A stretch of DNA of 48,447 nucleotides, taken from assembly GCA_017477125.1 (NCBI GenBank), contig JAFUXN010000108.1, forward strand, positions 1-48,447, read 5' to 3'. The translations under genes and the position numbers were made by a program. The notes beneath the pieces were generated by a model. That model saw nothing but the letters and a program-made list of their open reading frames with translations, ran no database searches and was not told the origin of the DNA. The stretch's first letter is position 1. Each line of letters opens with the position of its first letter. Origin of the DNA: Selenomonadaceae bacterium. GTDB taxonomy: Bacteria > Bacillota > Negativicutes > Selenomonadales > Selenomonadaceae. Of the stretch, positions 26,214-36,600 are shown piece after piece.

Positions 26214-28175
26214 ATGGTTTTCAAGAAGCGTTGGGCGCTGACGTTGGCGTTGGCGCTGATGGCGAGCACGTTCCTGTCGTCGAGCATGGCGATGGCGGAG
26301 GAGGTCGAGCCCGAGGCGGCTGATGTGGCCGAGGAGGACGAGACGCTCGTCGAGCCCGAAGTTAATGAGGACAGCCTCAAATATCTGCTGCTGGTCGACA
26401 CCTTTGAAACCGCCGAACGCATTCCCACACGACGGTTGAGCACGCCCGCCGAGGTCGTGGTCGTCACTGCCGACGAGATCGACGCTAACCACTATCAATC
26501 CGTGCCTGAGGCGCTCTCGCATGTCAACGCCGTCGTTGCGTCGAACGGCATAGGCGTCGGCTTTTTGAACGGCAACGATCGTATCCTTACTCTTGTTGAC
26601 GGGCGTCGTACATTCATTTACCCCCCGATGAAAGCCATCGAACGCATTGAGATCGTTAAGGGCGGCGGTTCCGCGCTCTACGGATCAGATGCGGTGGGCG
26701 GCGTCATCAACATCATCACCAAGCGCGGCGATCACGACGAGACCACCATCGATCTCAACACCGGCTCGTGGCACCGTCACCATTATGAGCTCACCAATCA
26801 GGGCAACGACGGCAAGTTGGGTTGGTTCATCGACGCCGGCATCAGAAAGAGCCGCCCGTTCAATTTTAAAGGTTCCGAAGGCGCCGGCGCCAGCGACGCT
26901 CTAAACGATTACGACAACAAATGGGTGACGCTCCGATTGGATCATCGCTTCGACGATCGCAACTCCGTCACATTCAACATCATGCACCATACCGATAGAG
27001 ATTATCTCAAGTACTCGCCTCACGAACATTATCTGCGCAATCAACTATCGGCAACTTACAATTTCAAGGAGACAACCTCAACGCCGGGCTTCCTCCGTTA
27101 CTTCAACAATTACGAGCACACCGATACATTTGCCTACGATGTGAACGAATCGAGATTGCAGGGCGTCGATTATCAAAACGGTTGGGAGATGGGTCAACAT
27201 CGATTGATCTTCGGCATGGAATGGCATCAGTCGTCGACAAAAGCCGATCACATCGATCGCCTCGAGTCCAACAAGAAGATCACCAACCAAGCCTACTACA
27301 TTCAGGACACGATCTCAATGGGGCGCAAGTGGACGCTCGTCCCCGGTACTCGATTGGATCACAACAGCCAGTTCGGAAGTCAATGGTCGCCGAAGGTCGC
27401 CGCAAACTACTCTCCCGACGATCGGACGAAAATATTTGCGTCGTGGGGTCGAGTGTATCAGGCGCCTTCGCCCATTCAATTGTACACGGGCTGGTGGAAG
27501 TATTGGGATTTGGATACAATAACCTACCTCTACGAGGATTGGCATGGCAATCCGAATCTGCGTCCCGAGACCGGTCACACGGAGACGATCGGTATCGAGC
27601 ATGACTTCAGCGATAAAGTCAACATGTCGTTGAGCTTCTTCAATGCCAAAATCCATGATTACCTCGACATCAACGACAACATTCGCGAGTACGAAAACAT
27701 TCACTCCCCAAGCGACGCTCAATATCTCAACAGGCTCCGTTGGATCGAAAACGACTACGTCAATTCGGGCGCCGACGAGCAACGCGGTATTGACCTCAAC
27801 TATCGCCAGAGGATAGACGACCATTGGAGTTATAATCTCGGCTACGCATACACCTATCGAAAACGCCCGTTGGGTTCCGAAGAGTACTGGGTGCATTCGC
27901 TCGTCCCTCGCAACAGCTATAAAGCATCAATCCGATATCAGAACGGACCGTGGAAGGCATCGCTCCGGGGAATCATGGGCAGCGGCAGCAGCGGCATCAA
28001 CTATATGAAATATGATCTCGCCATGTTCGATTTCAATGTGAGTTGCGCGGTATCGGATTGGGCGACGGTGTACGCCAAGGCGATCAACTTCACCAATCAA
28101 AACCGACATTATTCGGGCGAGCTGTTTAATGCCCCGGGTCGATTGTTTCAGTTCGGTCTCGATTGCCGTTTCTGA
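26214..28175 (+). CDS. TonB-dependent outer-membrane receptor 1
   Basis: 653 aa. A signal peptide (LTLALALMASTFLSSSMAMA) is followed by an acidic linker (residues 25-50), the plug domain (about 60-180: TPAEVVVVTADEI, then IVKGGGSALYGSDAVGGVIN, a highly typical plug signature) and a 22-strand-type barrel ending in GLDCRF, with the terminal Phe needed for outer-membrane insertion. It imports an unknown ligand with energy from TonB; CirA and BtuB are the nearest general models. ATG 26214 follows GGAGG. It is paired with the RTX gene 31 bp downstream. It is the same length as receptor 2, with near-identical and diverged blocks alternating. Confidence 0.94.
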   Translation: MVFKKRWALTLALALMASTFLSSSMAMAEEVEPEAADVAEEDETLVEPEVNEDSLKYLLLVDTFETAERIPTRRLSTPAEVVVVTADEIDANHYQSVPEALSHVNAVVASNGIGVGFLNGNDRILTLVDGRRTFIYPPMKAIERIEIVKGGGSALYGSDAVGGVINIITKRGDHDETTIDLNTGSWHRHHYELTNQGNDGKLGWFIDAGIRKSRPFNFKGSEGAGASDALNDYDNKWVTLRLDHRFDDRNSVTFNIMHHTDRDYLKYSPHEHYLRNQLSATYNFKETTSTPGFLRYFNNYEHTDTFAYDVNESRLQGVDYQNGWEMGQHRLIFGMEWHQSSTKADHIDRLESNKKITNQAYYIQDTISMGRKWTLVPGTRLDHNSQFGSQWSPKVAANYSPDDRTKIFASWGRVYQAPSPIQLYTGWWKYWDLDTITYLYEDWHGNPNLRPETGHTETIGIEHDFSDKVNMSLSFFNAKIHDYLDINDNIREYENIHSPSDAQYLNRLRWIENDYVNSGADEQRGIDLNYRQRIDDHWSYNLGYAYTYRKRPLGSEEYWVHSLVPRNSYKASIRYQNGPWKASLRGIMGSGSSGINYMKYDLAMFDFNVSCAVSDWATVYAKAINFTNQNRHYSGELFNAPGRLFQFGLDCRF

Positions 28176-28206
28176 TCCCGATTGAATTGCAAAGGAGTGT
28201 AAGCAT

Positions 28207-31200
28207 ATGTCCAGAGTTTTTTCCGGTGTGCGCGACGAAGTCATCATCGGTACCGACGGCGATGATCTGGTGGAATCTTGGGGATCATGCGCTTCGATCA
28301 ATACCGGTGCAGGCAATGATTCCATCTACGCAAGAGGCATCTTGGCGACTGTCCATGGCGGCGACGGCTCCGATTATATCGTCGTGCGGAAAAATTATGT
28401 TGCGGCGTTCGGCGACGAGGGCAACGATGCCCTCGTCGCCGCTTCATCGGATAACGTGAACATCGCAAACGTTACGTTGAGCGGAGGCGCGGGCTCGGAT
28501 CGTTTCGTGTTCCAACCTCACAATCATACGATCTACGGTGCGCTCATCGCAGATTTTGAGCCTGAAACGGACTCTATAAGGTTCTTCGCCGACGCGCAGG
28601 AGTCGATCTTTCCGTCGATCTCCTACGATACTTCAGCCGACGGTGATCTTATACTCCGCAACTCATACGGCACGATCAATGTCACGCTGAAGGGCATCAA
28701 GGATTTCAGCGAGATCGCCGACTCAACTCTCGAATACATGAGCTATGATGGCAGACCCATAGGGCAGAGGACGTTCGCGCAAGCGATGTCGAACGAGATC
28801 ATTTTGGTCGAGGATACCGACGATGATCATCACATCGTCGACTACCATTTTCGAGCGAGCATCAAAGGCAGTGACGAGAGAGATCAGATTAATGCCATTG
28901 GATATCTCTCGACAGTCTTCGGCGGCGACGGCGATGATATTCTTTATGCCAACGGCAACAGTATTTTGTTGATCGGCGGCGACGGCAATGACAGCCTCTA
29001 TCCATACGGTAATTCGGGCATTATATCGGACACGTCTCTCAACGGCGGCGCGGGTGCCGACAATTTTATGTTGATCGCCGCAGGCAGTAACTCAATCAGC
29101 TCGGCGGTCATCATGGATTTTAATGCTGACGACGGTGATATCATCAATATCTATAACGCCAACATCGGCTCACTATACCTGATCCGATCCGTCAACGACG
29201 ACGGCGATTTGGTTTTCAAGGCCTCCGACGGCACTTTCGATTTCACGTTGAAGGACATCAAAGATTTCAATGCGATCGCTGACATCAATCTTCTTTGGAC
29301 TTCGGTTAGCCTCCCTTCAAATGAGTATAAAACTTTCGAGCAGGCGCTTATCCCTCCCGGCATCACCAAAACCGCTTCATCGATCACCTACGTCTCATCG
29401 CTCTACAGCGGCGAGGTCTGGCTCAACGGTTGGGACTTCTTCAACGATAAGCTCACTTGGTCGGACGACGCCATCGTTGAGATCGATGCCCGCGATGCCG
29501 TCAACAGTGGAGGAATGTTGGCGGGAAACTCCAATGACAATCTGATCTATGCGAGCGCGTACGGCAATCAACTTTGGGGCGGGCTCGGCGATGATACGCT
29601 TGTCGGTGGCAACGGCGAAGATATTTTTTGGATCGGGAGCAATGAAAGCTCCGCTCATGTCGAGAACTGTTCGGCGTCCGATCTCGTTTACATGTTTGAT
29701 CTCGATGTCGACGAGATTCAATCGGGCAACGCGAATTTCAACGGTGATGCCGACGGCGTGACTTTGAATGTCGACGGCGAAAACGTCATGACAATCCGTC
29801 GATCGGAAAATGCATCAACGACCAACGTTCAGTTCATCGACGGCACGAGGTGGAGTTACGATTACTCGAGCGGGAGCGCTCAACTCATGACCGTTCCGCG
29901 CGGATTGATCGTATCCGGTAAGACGGTGAGTGTCTCATCGAGTTATGCAGGCGATCTGTGGCTCAACAACAGCGACGGTTGGAACACCAATTACTCAACG
30001 ATTATCGACGCCTCTGACGATGACGGGATCAGAATACTGGCGGGCAGCGCCAACAGCGACAGCATTCGCGCCGGACGAAACGGCTCAACGTTGTGGGGCG
30101 GGCTCGGCGGCAATGATACTTTGCTCGGCGGCGACGGTGACGATGTTTTCTACGTTGGTCAAGGCGAAGGCAATACTCGCATCGACGATTGCTCGAGTGA
30201 TGATCTCGTTTACCTTTGGAACGTCAATTTCTCCGATCTGAAATACTTGAACGCCGCCGTCGACACCTCGATCAATTATCTCGATCCCTCCTACAGATTG
30301 TGGTCGACTCGATTGACGACCAACGACGACTCGTTCATCGAAGTGTGGGCGCAGAGAAATTCCCCGACGACCAACTTTCAATTCACCGACGGCTCTCTCA
30401 TGCGTTACAACGCGACCGTCAATGCCTGGCAATCAAGTTCCGACGGAACCGATTGGCAGACATTCAATGAGGTCAACGGCATGCCCGTCGGCGTTCAAAT
30501 CTACGGCAATACCGCGGCGGTGTACTCCGATCATGTCGGTGATTTCTCTCTCGATGAGCTCAACAACAGTTCGGTCGTCAACATAGACGCGACCAACGAT
30601 ACTGTTGCGGGTCGAGTGCTGATTGGCAACGACAACGACAATCAAATCTATGCGGGGAGCGGCGGAGCATCGATTTGGGCAGGCGGCGGCACCAACAATA
30701 TTTACGGAGGAGCGGGCGATGATACCTTCCGCGTCGACATCAACGGCGGTATGAATCTCATTCATCAATACTCATCGAACGATGTCGTAACGATTCAAGA
30801 TTTTACTCAAGTCAACCTGCGCAGCGAAGACAACACCGTCGGGTTTCAATATTGGACGGACGGCACTACGGCGATTTACAAGGACGAACAATATATTGAT
30901 ATTGTTTACGGCACATATGGAGGCAGAGTTACTTATCTGCTCGCCGACGGTTCCCGATATCAATTCTACGGGCGTGAGGGTGTGATGACGTTTTTTATTC
31001 CGCTCGAACCCGGACTGATGAAATATCGTTTCCAATCAGATGAGATTCAAACTTGCTCGGTGTTGGTGAGCGGCGAATACGAGGGCGCGCTTTACCTCGA
31101 TGATCTTGAGGACAGCCATCCGACAAGTTCTCGCATCGTTGCGATCACCGACATCGATGCGCGTGATGATACCGTCGCGGGCAGAATACTCGTCGGCAAC

Positions 31201-31545
31201 GAGAACGACAACGTCATTTACGCAAGTGATTACGGCTCATCACTTTGGGGCGGAATCGGCGGCAATGATACTCTCTTCGGCGGAGACGGTGCTGACGGTT
31301 TCGTTGCAGGCAAGGACGAGGGCAACACCACCATCATTGATTGCGACGACGATGATCTCGTCCTCCTCTGGAACATAAATCTCAACGATCTGTCGACGGA
31401 CATGATCGGCAGCAGTTCAGGCATCAACATCGCGCTCGACGACTCGACCATCAACATCGCTCGCGCCGACGGCGCATCGATCACCACGATCCAATTTGCA
31501 AACGGCACCATTCGACGATACAATTATTCCGATCAAAGTTGGTAA
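28207..31545 (+). CDS. RTX-repeat protein 1 (partner of receptor 1)
   Basis: 1112 aa. No signal peptide is visible. Two N-terminal RTX-like segments (about residues 10-440; e.g. GGDGSDYIVV, GGAGSDRFVF) precede four ~185-aa units whose hallmark LWGG motifs start near residues 454, 627, 821 and 1011. Each unit carries Ca-binding-type nonapeptides (GGDGDDVFY), then a block like CSSDDLVYLWNVNFSDL. The protein should fold as parallel beta rolls in calcium. By analogy with HasA/HasR it could be a secreted or surface ligand binder for the receptor; that is inference. No type I secretion genes are in the window. AAAGGAG precedes ATG 28207, and a terminator follows. Confidence 0.85.
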   Translation: MSRVFSGVRDEVIIGTDGDDLVESWGSCASINTGAGNDSIYARGILATVHGGDGSDYIVVRKNYVAAFGDEGNDALVAASSDNVNIANVTLSGGAGSDRFVFQPHNHTIYGALIADFEPETDSIRFFADAQESIFPSISYDTSADGDLILRNSYGTINVTLKGIKDFSEIADSTLEYMSYDGRPIGQRTFAQAMSNEIILVEDTDDDHHIVDYHFRASIKGSDERDQINAIGYLSTVFGGDGDDILYANGNSILLIGGDGNDSLYPYGNSGIISDTSLNGGAGADNFMLIAAGSNSISSAVIMDFNADDGDIINIYNANIGSLYLIRSVNDDGDLVFKASDGTFDFTLKDIKDFNAIADINLLWTSVSLPSNEYKTFEQALIPPGITKTASSITYVSSLYSGEVWLNGWDFFNDKLTWSDDAIVEIDARDAVNSGGMLAGNSNDNLIYASAYGNQLWGGLGDDTLVGGNGEDIFWIGSNESSAHVENCSASDLVYMFDLDVDEIQSGNANFNGDADGVTLNVDGENVMTIRRSENASTTNVQFIDGTRWSYDYSSGSAQLMTVPRGLIVSGKTVSVSSSYAGDLWLNNSDGWNTNYSTIIDASDDDGIRILAGSANSDSIRAGRNGSTLWGGLGGNDTLLGGDGDDVFYVGQGEGNTRIDDCSSDDLVYLWNVNFSDLKYLNAAVDTSINYLDPSYRLWSTRLTTNDDSFIEVWAQRNSPTTNFQFTDGSLMRYNATVNAWQSSSDGTDWQTFNEVNGMPVGVQIYGNTAAVYSDHVGDFSLDELNNSSVVNIDATNDTVAGRVLIGNDNDNQIYAGSGGASIWAGGGTNNIYGGAGDDTFRVDINGGMNLIHQYSSNDVVTIQDFTQVNLRSEDNTVGFQYWTDGTTAIYKDEQYIDIVYGTYGGRVTYLLADGSRYQFYGREGVMTFFIPLEPGLMKYRFQSDEIQTCSVLVSGEYEGALYLDDLEDSHPTSSRIVAITDIDARDDTVAGRILVGNENDNVIYASDYGSSLWGGIGGNDTLFGGDGADGFVAGKDEGNTTIIDCDDDDLVLLWNINLNDLSTDMIGSSSGINIALDDSTINIARADGASITTIQFANGTIRRYNYSDQSW

Positions 31546-31568
31546 TCCGATGCCTAAAACATTTTTCG

Positions 31569-31604
31569 GAGGCACGAGAGAAATCTCGCGCCTCTATTTT
31601 TTTT
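31569..31604 (+). terminator. Intrinsic terminator after RTX gene 1
   Basis: GAGGC-A-CGAGA (31569-31579) pairs with TCTCG-C-GCCTC (31584-31594) around a GAAA loop, followed by TATTTTTTTT. It ends cassette 1. Confidence 0.9.
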
Positions 31605-31614
31605 GACATTGTTG

Positions 31615-31643
31615 ATCTCGATAACGTGATGGATTACAATAAA
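31615..31643 (+). promoter_or_regulatory. Likely promoter of receptor/RTX cassette 2
   Basis: TTGATC, 17-base spacer, TACAAT, followed about 45 bases later by the receptor 2 ATG. The arrangement matches cassette 1, but the boxes are weaker. Confidence 0.55.
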
Positions 31644-31653
31644 TGTGAAGAAA

Positions 31654-31671
31654 AAACGGTTCCATGAAACC
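31654..31671 (+). other. Conserved leader hairpin of receptor 2
   Basis: Same CGGTT/AACCG hairpin as in the leader of receptor 1, directly before the ribosome-binding site. Confidence 0.4.
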
Positions 31672-31687
31672 GAAGGGAGGATCGAAC

Positions 31688-33649
31688 ATGGTTTTAAAGA
31701 AGCGTTGGGCGCTGACATTGGCGTTGGCGCTGATGGCGAGCTCGTTCTTGCCGCTGAGCATGGCGCGGGCGGAGGAAGTTGAGCCCGAAACGGCGGAGGC
31801 GGCTGATGTGGTCGATGAGGACGAGACACTCGTCGAGCCCGAGGTCAATGAGGACAGTCTCAAATATCTGCTGCTGGTCGACAGCTTTGAGACTGCCGAG
31901 CGTATTCCCACACGACGGTTGAGCACGCCCGCCGAGGTCGTGGTCGTCACTGCCGACGAGATTGATGCCAATCACTATCAATCCGTGTCCGAGGCACTCA
32001 GTCATGTCAACTCTATCGTTGCGTCGAACGGCATAGGCGTCGGCTCTTTGAACGGCAACGATCGTATCCTTACTCTCGTCGATGGGCGCCGCTCCTTCAT
32101 GTATCCGCCCATCAAAGCCATCGAACGCATTGAGATCGTTAAGGGAGGCGGTTCCGCTCTCTACGGTTCCGATGCCGTCGGCGGCGTCATCAACATCATC
32201 ACCAAGCGCGGTGATCACGACGAGACCACCATCGATCTCAACACCGGCTCGTGGCACCGTCACCGTTACGAGATCACCAATCAGGGCAACGACGGCAAGT
32301 TGGGTTGGTTCATCGACGCCGGCATCGCGACGAGCCGACCTTACAGCTTCAACGGCTCGGGCGATTACGATTCTCGAACCGATTACCACGACAAGTGGGT
32401 GACGCTCCGATTGGATCACCGCTTCGACGATCGCAATTCATTGACCTTAGACGTCATGCACGACACAAGCAAGAACAGTCTCAAATGGTCGCCTCATCAA
32501 TACGATTTGCATAATCAAGTCGCTTTGACGTACAATTTCAAAGAGACGACTTCGACGCCGGGCTTCCTCCGCTACTTCAACAATTACACTCACGACTATA
32601 CATACTTCTACGATTATGGCGAATCAAGAATGCAGGGCATTGATTACCAGAACGGTTGGGAGCTCGGGCAGCATAAGTTCATCGTCGGCGGCGAGTGGCA
32701 TCAGACGGCAACCAAAGCCGATCAAATCGATTTCAGTAACACCACTCGCAAGGTCACCAACCAAGCCTACTATATTCAAGACACGATCACCATGGGGCGC
32801 AAGTGGACGCTCGTCCCCGGTACTCGATTGGATCACAACAGCCAGTTCGGAAGTCAATGGTCGCCGAAGGTTGCCGCAAACTACTCTCCCGACGATCAGA
32901 CCAAAATCTTTGCGTCGTGGGGTCGAGTATATCAGGCGCCGAGCGCTCGACAGCTTTACACGTCTTGGTGGCATTATTGGTATGAAGATGACATCCCCTA
33001 CCTCTACGAGGACTGGCATGGCGATGCAAATCTGCGTCCCGAGACGGGTCACACGGAGACGATCGGCGTCGAACATGACTTCAGCGATAAGGTTAACGTA
33101 TCATTGAGCCTGTTCAATGCCAAAATCCATGGCTTCCTCGACATCAACGATAATATCGACGAGTACAGCAACATTCATTCGCCGAGTAATGCAACTCCCC
33201 CCAATACGCTCCGTTGGATCAATCTCGATTACGTCAACTCGAGCGCCGACGAGCAGCGCGGCATCGACCTTACCTATCGCCAGAGGATCGACAAGCATTG
33301 GAGTTACAACCTCGGCTATACCTACACCCATCGCGAACGTCCGTTGGGCTCGGAGGAGTACATCAGCCATTGGCGCGTCCCCAAGAACAGTTACAAAGCA
33401 TCGATCCGATACCAGAGCGGACCTTGGAAAGCATCTTTGTGGGGAATCATGGGCAGCGGCAGTGATGGTCCCTACTACTTGAACGACAATCTTGCGTTGC
33501 TCGACTTCAATATCAGCTGCGATGTGAGCGAGTGGGCGACGGTGTACGCCAAAGCGATCAACTTCACCAATCAGAACCGTCACTATGGAGGCAGAAATTG
33601 GGACGGTCCCGGTCGGATGTTTCAGTTTGGTCTCGACTGCCGTTTCTGA
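31688..33649 (+). CDS. TonB-dependent outer-membrane receptor 2
   Basis: 653 aa, paralogue of receptor 1. Signal peptide (LTLALALMASSFLPLSMARA), plug signature (IVKGGGSALYGSDAVGGVIN) and the terminal GLDCRF are conserved. Identity is very high over the N-terminus and plug and over a barrel block (32797-32930), but drops in segments such as residues about 215-300 that should map to surface loops. ATG 31688 follows GGGAGG (an in-frame ATG at 31664 lies before that site). It is paired with the longer RTX protein 28 bp downstream. It probably takes a related but not identical ligand. Confidence 0.94.
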   Translation: MVLKKRWALTLALALMASSFLPLSMARAEEVEPETAEAADVVDEDETLVEPEVNEDSLKYLLLVDSFETAERIPTRRLSTPAEVVVVTADEIDANHYQSVSEALSHVNSIVASNGIGVGSLNGNDRILTLVDGRRSFMYPPIKAIERIEIVKGGGSALYGSDAVGGVINIITKRGDHDETTIDLNTGSWHRHRYEITNQGNDGKLGWFIDAGIATSRPYSFNGSGDYDSRTDYHDKWVTLRLDHRFDDRNSLTLDVMHDTSKNSLKWSPHQYDLHNQVALTYNFKETTSTPGFLRYFNNYTHDYTYFYDYGESRMQGIDYQNGWELGQHKFIVGGEWHQTATKADQIDFSNTTRKVTNQAYYIQDTITMGRKWTLVPGTRLDHNSQFGSQWSPKVAANYSPDDQTKIFASWGRVYQAPSARQLYTSWWHYWYEDDIPYLYEDWHGDANLRPETGHTETIGVEHDFSDKVNVSLSLFNAKIHGFLDINDNIDEYSNIHSPSNATPPNTLRWINLDYVNSSADEQRGIDLTYRQRIDKHWSYNLGYTYTHRERPLGSEEYISHWRVPKNSYKASIRYQSGPWKASLWGIMGSGSDGPYYLNDNLALLDFNISCDVSEWATVYAKAINFTNQNRHYGGRNWDGPGRMFQFGLDCRF

Positions 33650-33677
33650 GTGTTGAATTGCAAAGGAGTATAAGCAT

Positions 33678-36600
33678 ATGGCTCAATTTTATTCTTCTAC
33701 GGAGGATGCGACGATCACCGGCACCAATTGGACGGATTCGATCAGTACTGACGGTGCTCGCACGTATGTTGATGGCGGCAGAGGCGAGGACACCATCAAC
33801 CCCAACGGCTTCCTCACTACCGTGCACGGCGGCGCCGACAATGATAAAATTCATGTTTTGAACAGTTACATTGTGGCTTACGGCGACGACGGCAATGATT
33901 ACTTTCTGATCAGAACCTACGACAACTATAGAAATGTCGCCAACATTACTCTCGTCGGCGGCGAGGGAGCCGATGAATTCGACTTCCGCCCCTACGATCA
34001 CAACATATACGGCGCGACCATTGAGGATTTCACCCCCGGCGAAGATTCGTTCTGGCTCTACGCCGATGTCAACGAACCTCTCCGTCGCTACATAACTTAT
34101 GACTTCGACGACAATGGTGACATTGTAATCCATAACGCCAACGGCACCGCCAACATCACGCTCAAGGATATCAAAGACTTCAGCGAGATCGCCGACGTCA
34201 CGCTCGGTTATCGTGATTACAACGGAAATCTTGAGGGTAGCACGACCTTTGCCAGAGCAGTGTCCGGCGATAACACTTTGATCAATGTCGTCGGCAGGTC
34301 TTCCATGATCCTCGACATATTTGCAAGCGTCGTCGGCAGTGAAAGCTCCGATTGGATTTATGGCGGCGGCTATCTCTCCACCGTACACGGCGGCGGTGGC
34401 AATGACTCAATCTACGCTATCAGCGGCAAAGTCGATCTTTACGGCGAGGCAGGTAACGACGTGCTGATTGCGCAGGCAGCTTCCGCCTATCTGACCGACA
34501 TTTCGATGACCGGCGGCACCGGCAGAGATCGGTTCTCCTTCAATATCAATACCGGCTCTGTTAATTCTTTGGTAATCACAGACTTTAACGTCGACGACGG
34601 TGATTACGTCGCATTCTTTTACGACTACATCACCACGCGCCATCTGCTCCGCTCGACAAACGGCGACGGCGATCTGGTTTTCAAAACTTCCGATGGCATG
34701 ATCGATTTTACGATGAAGGACATAAAAAATTTCAGTGATATCGCCAACTCTACCATCAGCTGCTACACCTATTTGGGCTCAACGTTGTTGGAGACAAAGA
34801 CCTTTGAAGAAATGCTCGTCCCTTACGGCATGGTTAAAACCGTTACCTCCGGCGGACAGACGAGCGCTTACATATCTTCGCTCGCCGGTGAGGACGTTTG
34901 GCTCGGCGGTTGGGACTTCTTCAACAACAAGCTCTCTTGGGAGGACGATTCGATCGTCGTCATCGATGCCCGCGATGCTTTAATCGGAGGAATGTTGGCG
35001 GGCAACTCCAATGACAATCTGATCTACGCAAGCGATTACGGCAATCAACTTTGGGGCGGGCTCGGCGATAACACTTTGGTCGGTGGAGCAGGCATCGACA
35101 GTTTCTGGGCGGGCGTCGGCGGCACCGTCCACGTCGAAAATTGTTCTGCGACTGATCACATCTTCCTTTGGAACGTCAATGCCAATGACATTCAATCGAG
35201 CAACGCGGGCTTCAACGGCGATTCCGACGGCGTGACTTTGAATGTCGGCGGCGAAAATATCATGACTGTCCGTCGAGCGAACAATGCGTCGACCACAACG
35301 GTACAGCTCCTCGACGGCACACGGTGGAGCTACGATTACTCGAGCGGCAGCGCTCAACTCATGACCGTTCCGCGCGGATTGATTGTGTCCGGTAGGACAG
35401 TTAGCGTCACGTCGGCGTTCGAAGGTAATCTGTGGCTCGGCGGCGTCGACCAAAACGGAGATGCAGTTTGGGGTTCCGATTACTTGATGAATATCGATGC
35501 CTACGAAGATGACGGGATCAGATTTTTGGTGGGCAACGCCGAGAACAACAGCATTCGTGCCGGACACAACGGCTCAACTTTGTGGGGCGGCTCGAGCGGT
35601 TACGATATTCTTCGAGGTGGAGACGGCAACGATGTATTCTACGCCGGCAAAGGCGAATACTACACTCGTGTTGCGAATTACAATTCGAATGACCTGATTT
35701 ACCTCTGGAACGCCAACTTCTCGGATTTAAAGAATATGGCTGTGCAATCCGATTACTTCTTTAAATCGATAGGAATCTTGTTTAATGACGGCTCAACGGT
35801 TGAAGCATCTTCCTCGTTTGAAGAGACGACCACGTTTAAATTCGCCGACGGCTCTTTCATGCGTTACGATCCTTCGACCAATACCTGGCAGCGCAATACC
35901 GACGGGACATGGCAAACGTTCTCCGAACTCGACAACGCGCCTATTGGAGTCCTCGCATTAGATGATACCGCGATGATTTATTCAGATCACGTCGGCGCAT
36001 TCGCTCTCGTCGATCTCAATGACAGTTCCGTCACTCGAGTTAATGCCACCAACGATACCATCAGCGGCAGGATTTTGATTGGCGACGAGCAGAATAATCG
36101 AATCTACGCAAACGATTACGGCAATCAACTTTGGGGCGGCAACGGCGGCTCCGATACTCTTACCGGCGGCTCGGGCGCTGATACTTTCATTGCGGGTCTC
36201 GGCGAGGGCAATGTCAGCATCAGCAATTACGCGTCTAACGATCTCGTCTATCTTTGGAACGCCGATCGCTATGACATCAAGAGTATGGTAGTGCAGAATC
36301 GCACCAATCGGCGCGAGCGCGAGGTTCGTTTGACCACCGTCGAGGACGATACCATCAAAACTGTATCTCGTCTCGATGAGGAGACAATCAGTTTCCAACT
36401 CGCCGACGGTTTCACTTTCCGTTATGTCGTCGCCGACAACGCTTGGCAGAGTTATGATTCATCGACCGACGAGTGGCAGGTCTTCACTTCCATCAATGGC
36501 ATGCCTGTCGGTTTGGAGCTCGAATACGATTATAATGCTGCAAACATCTACACTGATTACGTCGGCAATTTCTCTCTCTCCGAGTTCAACGACAGCCTGA

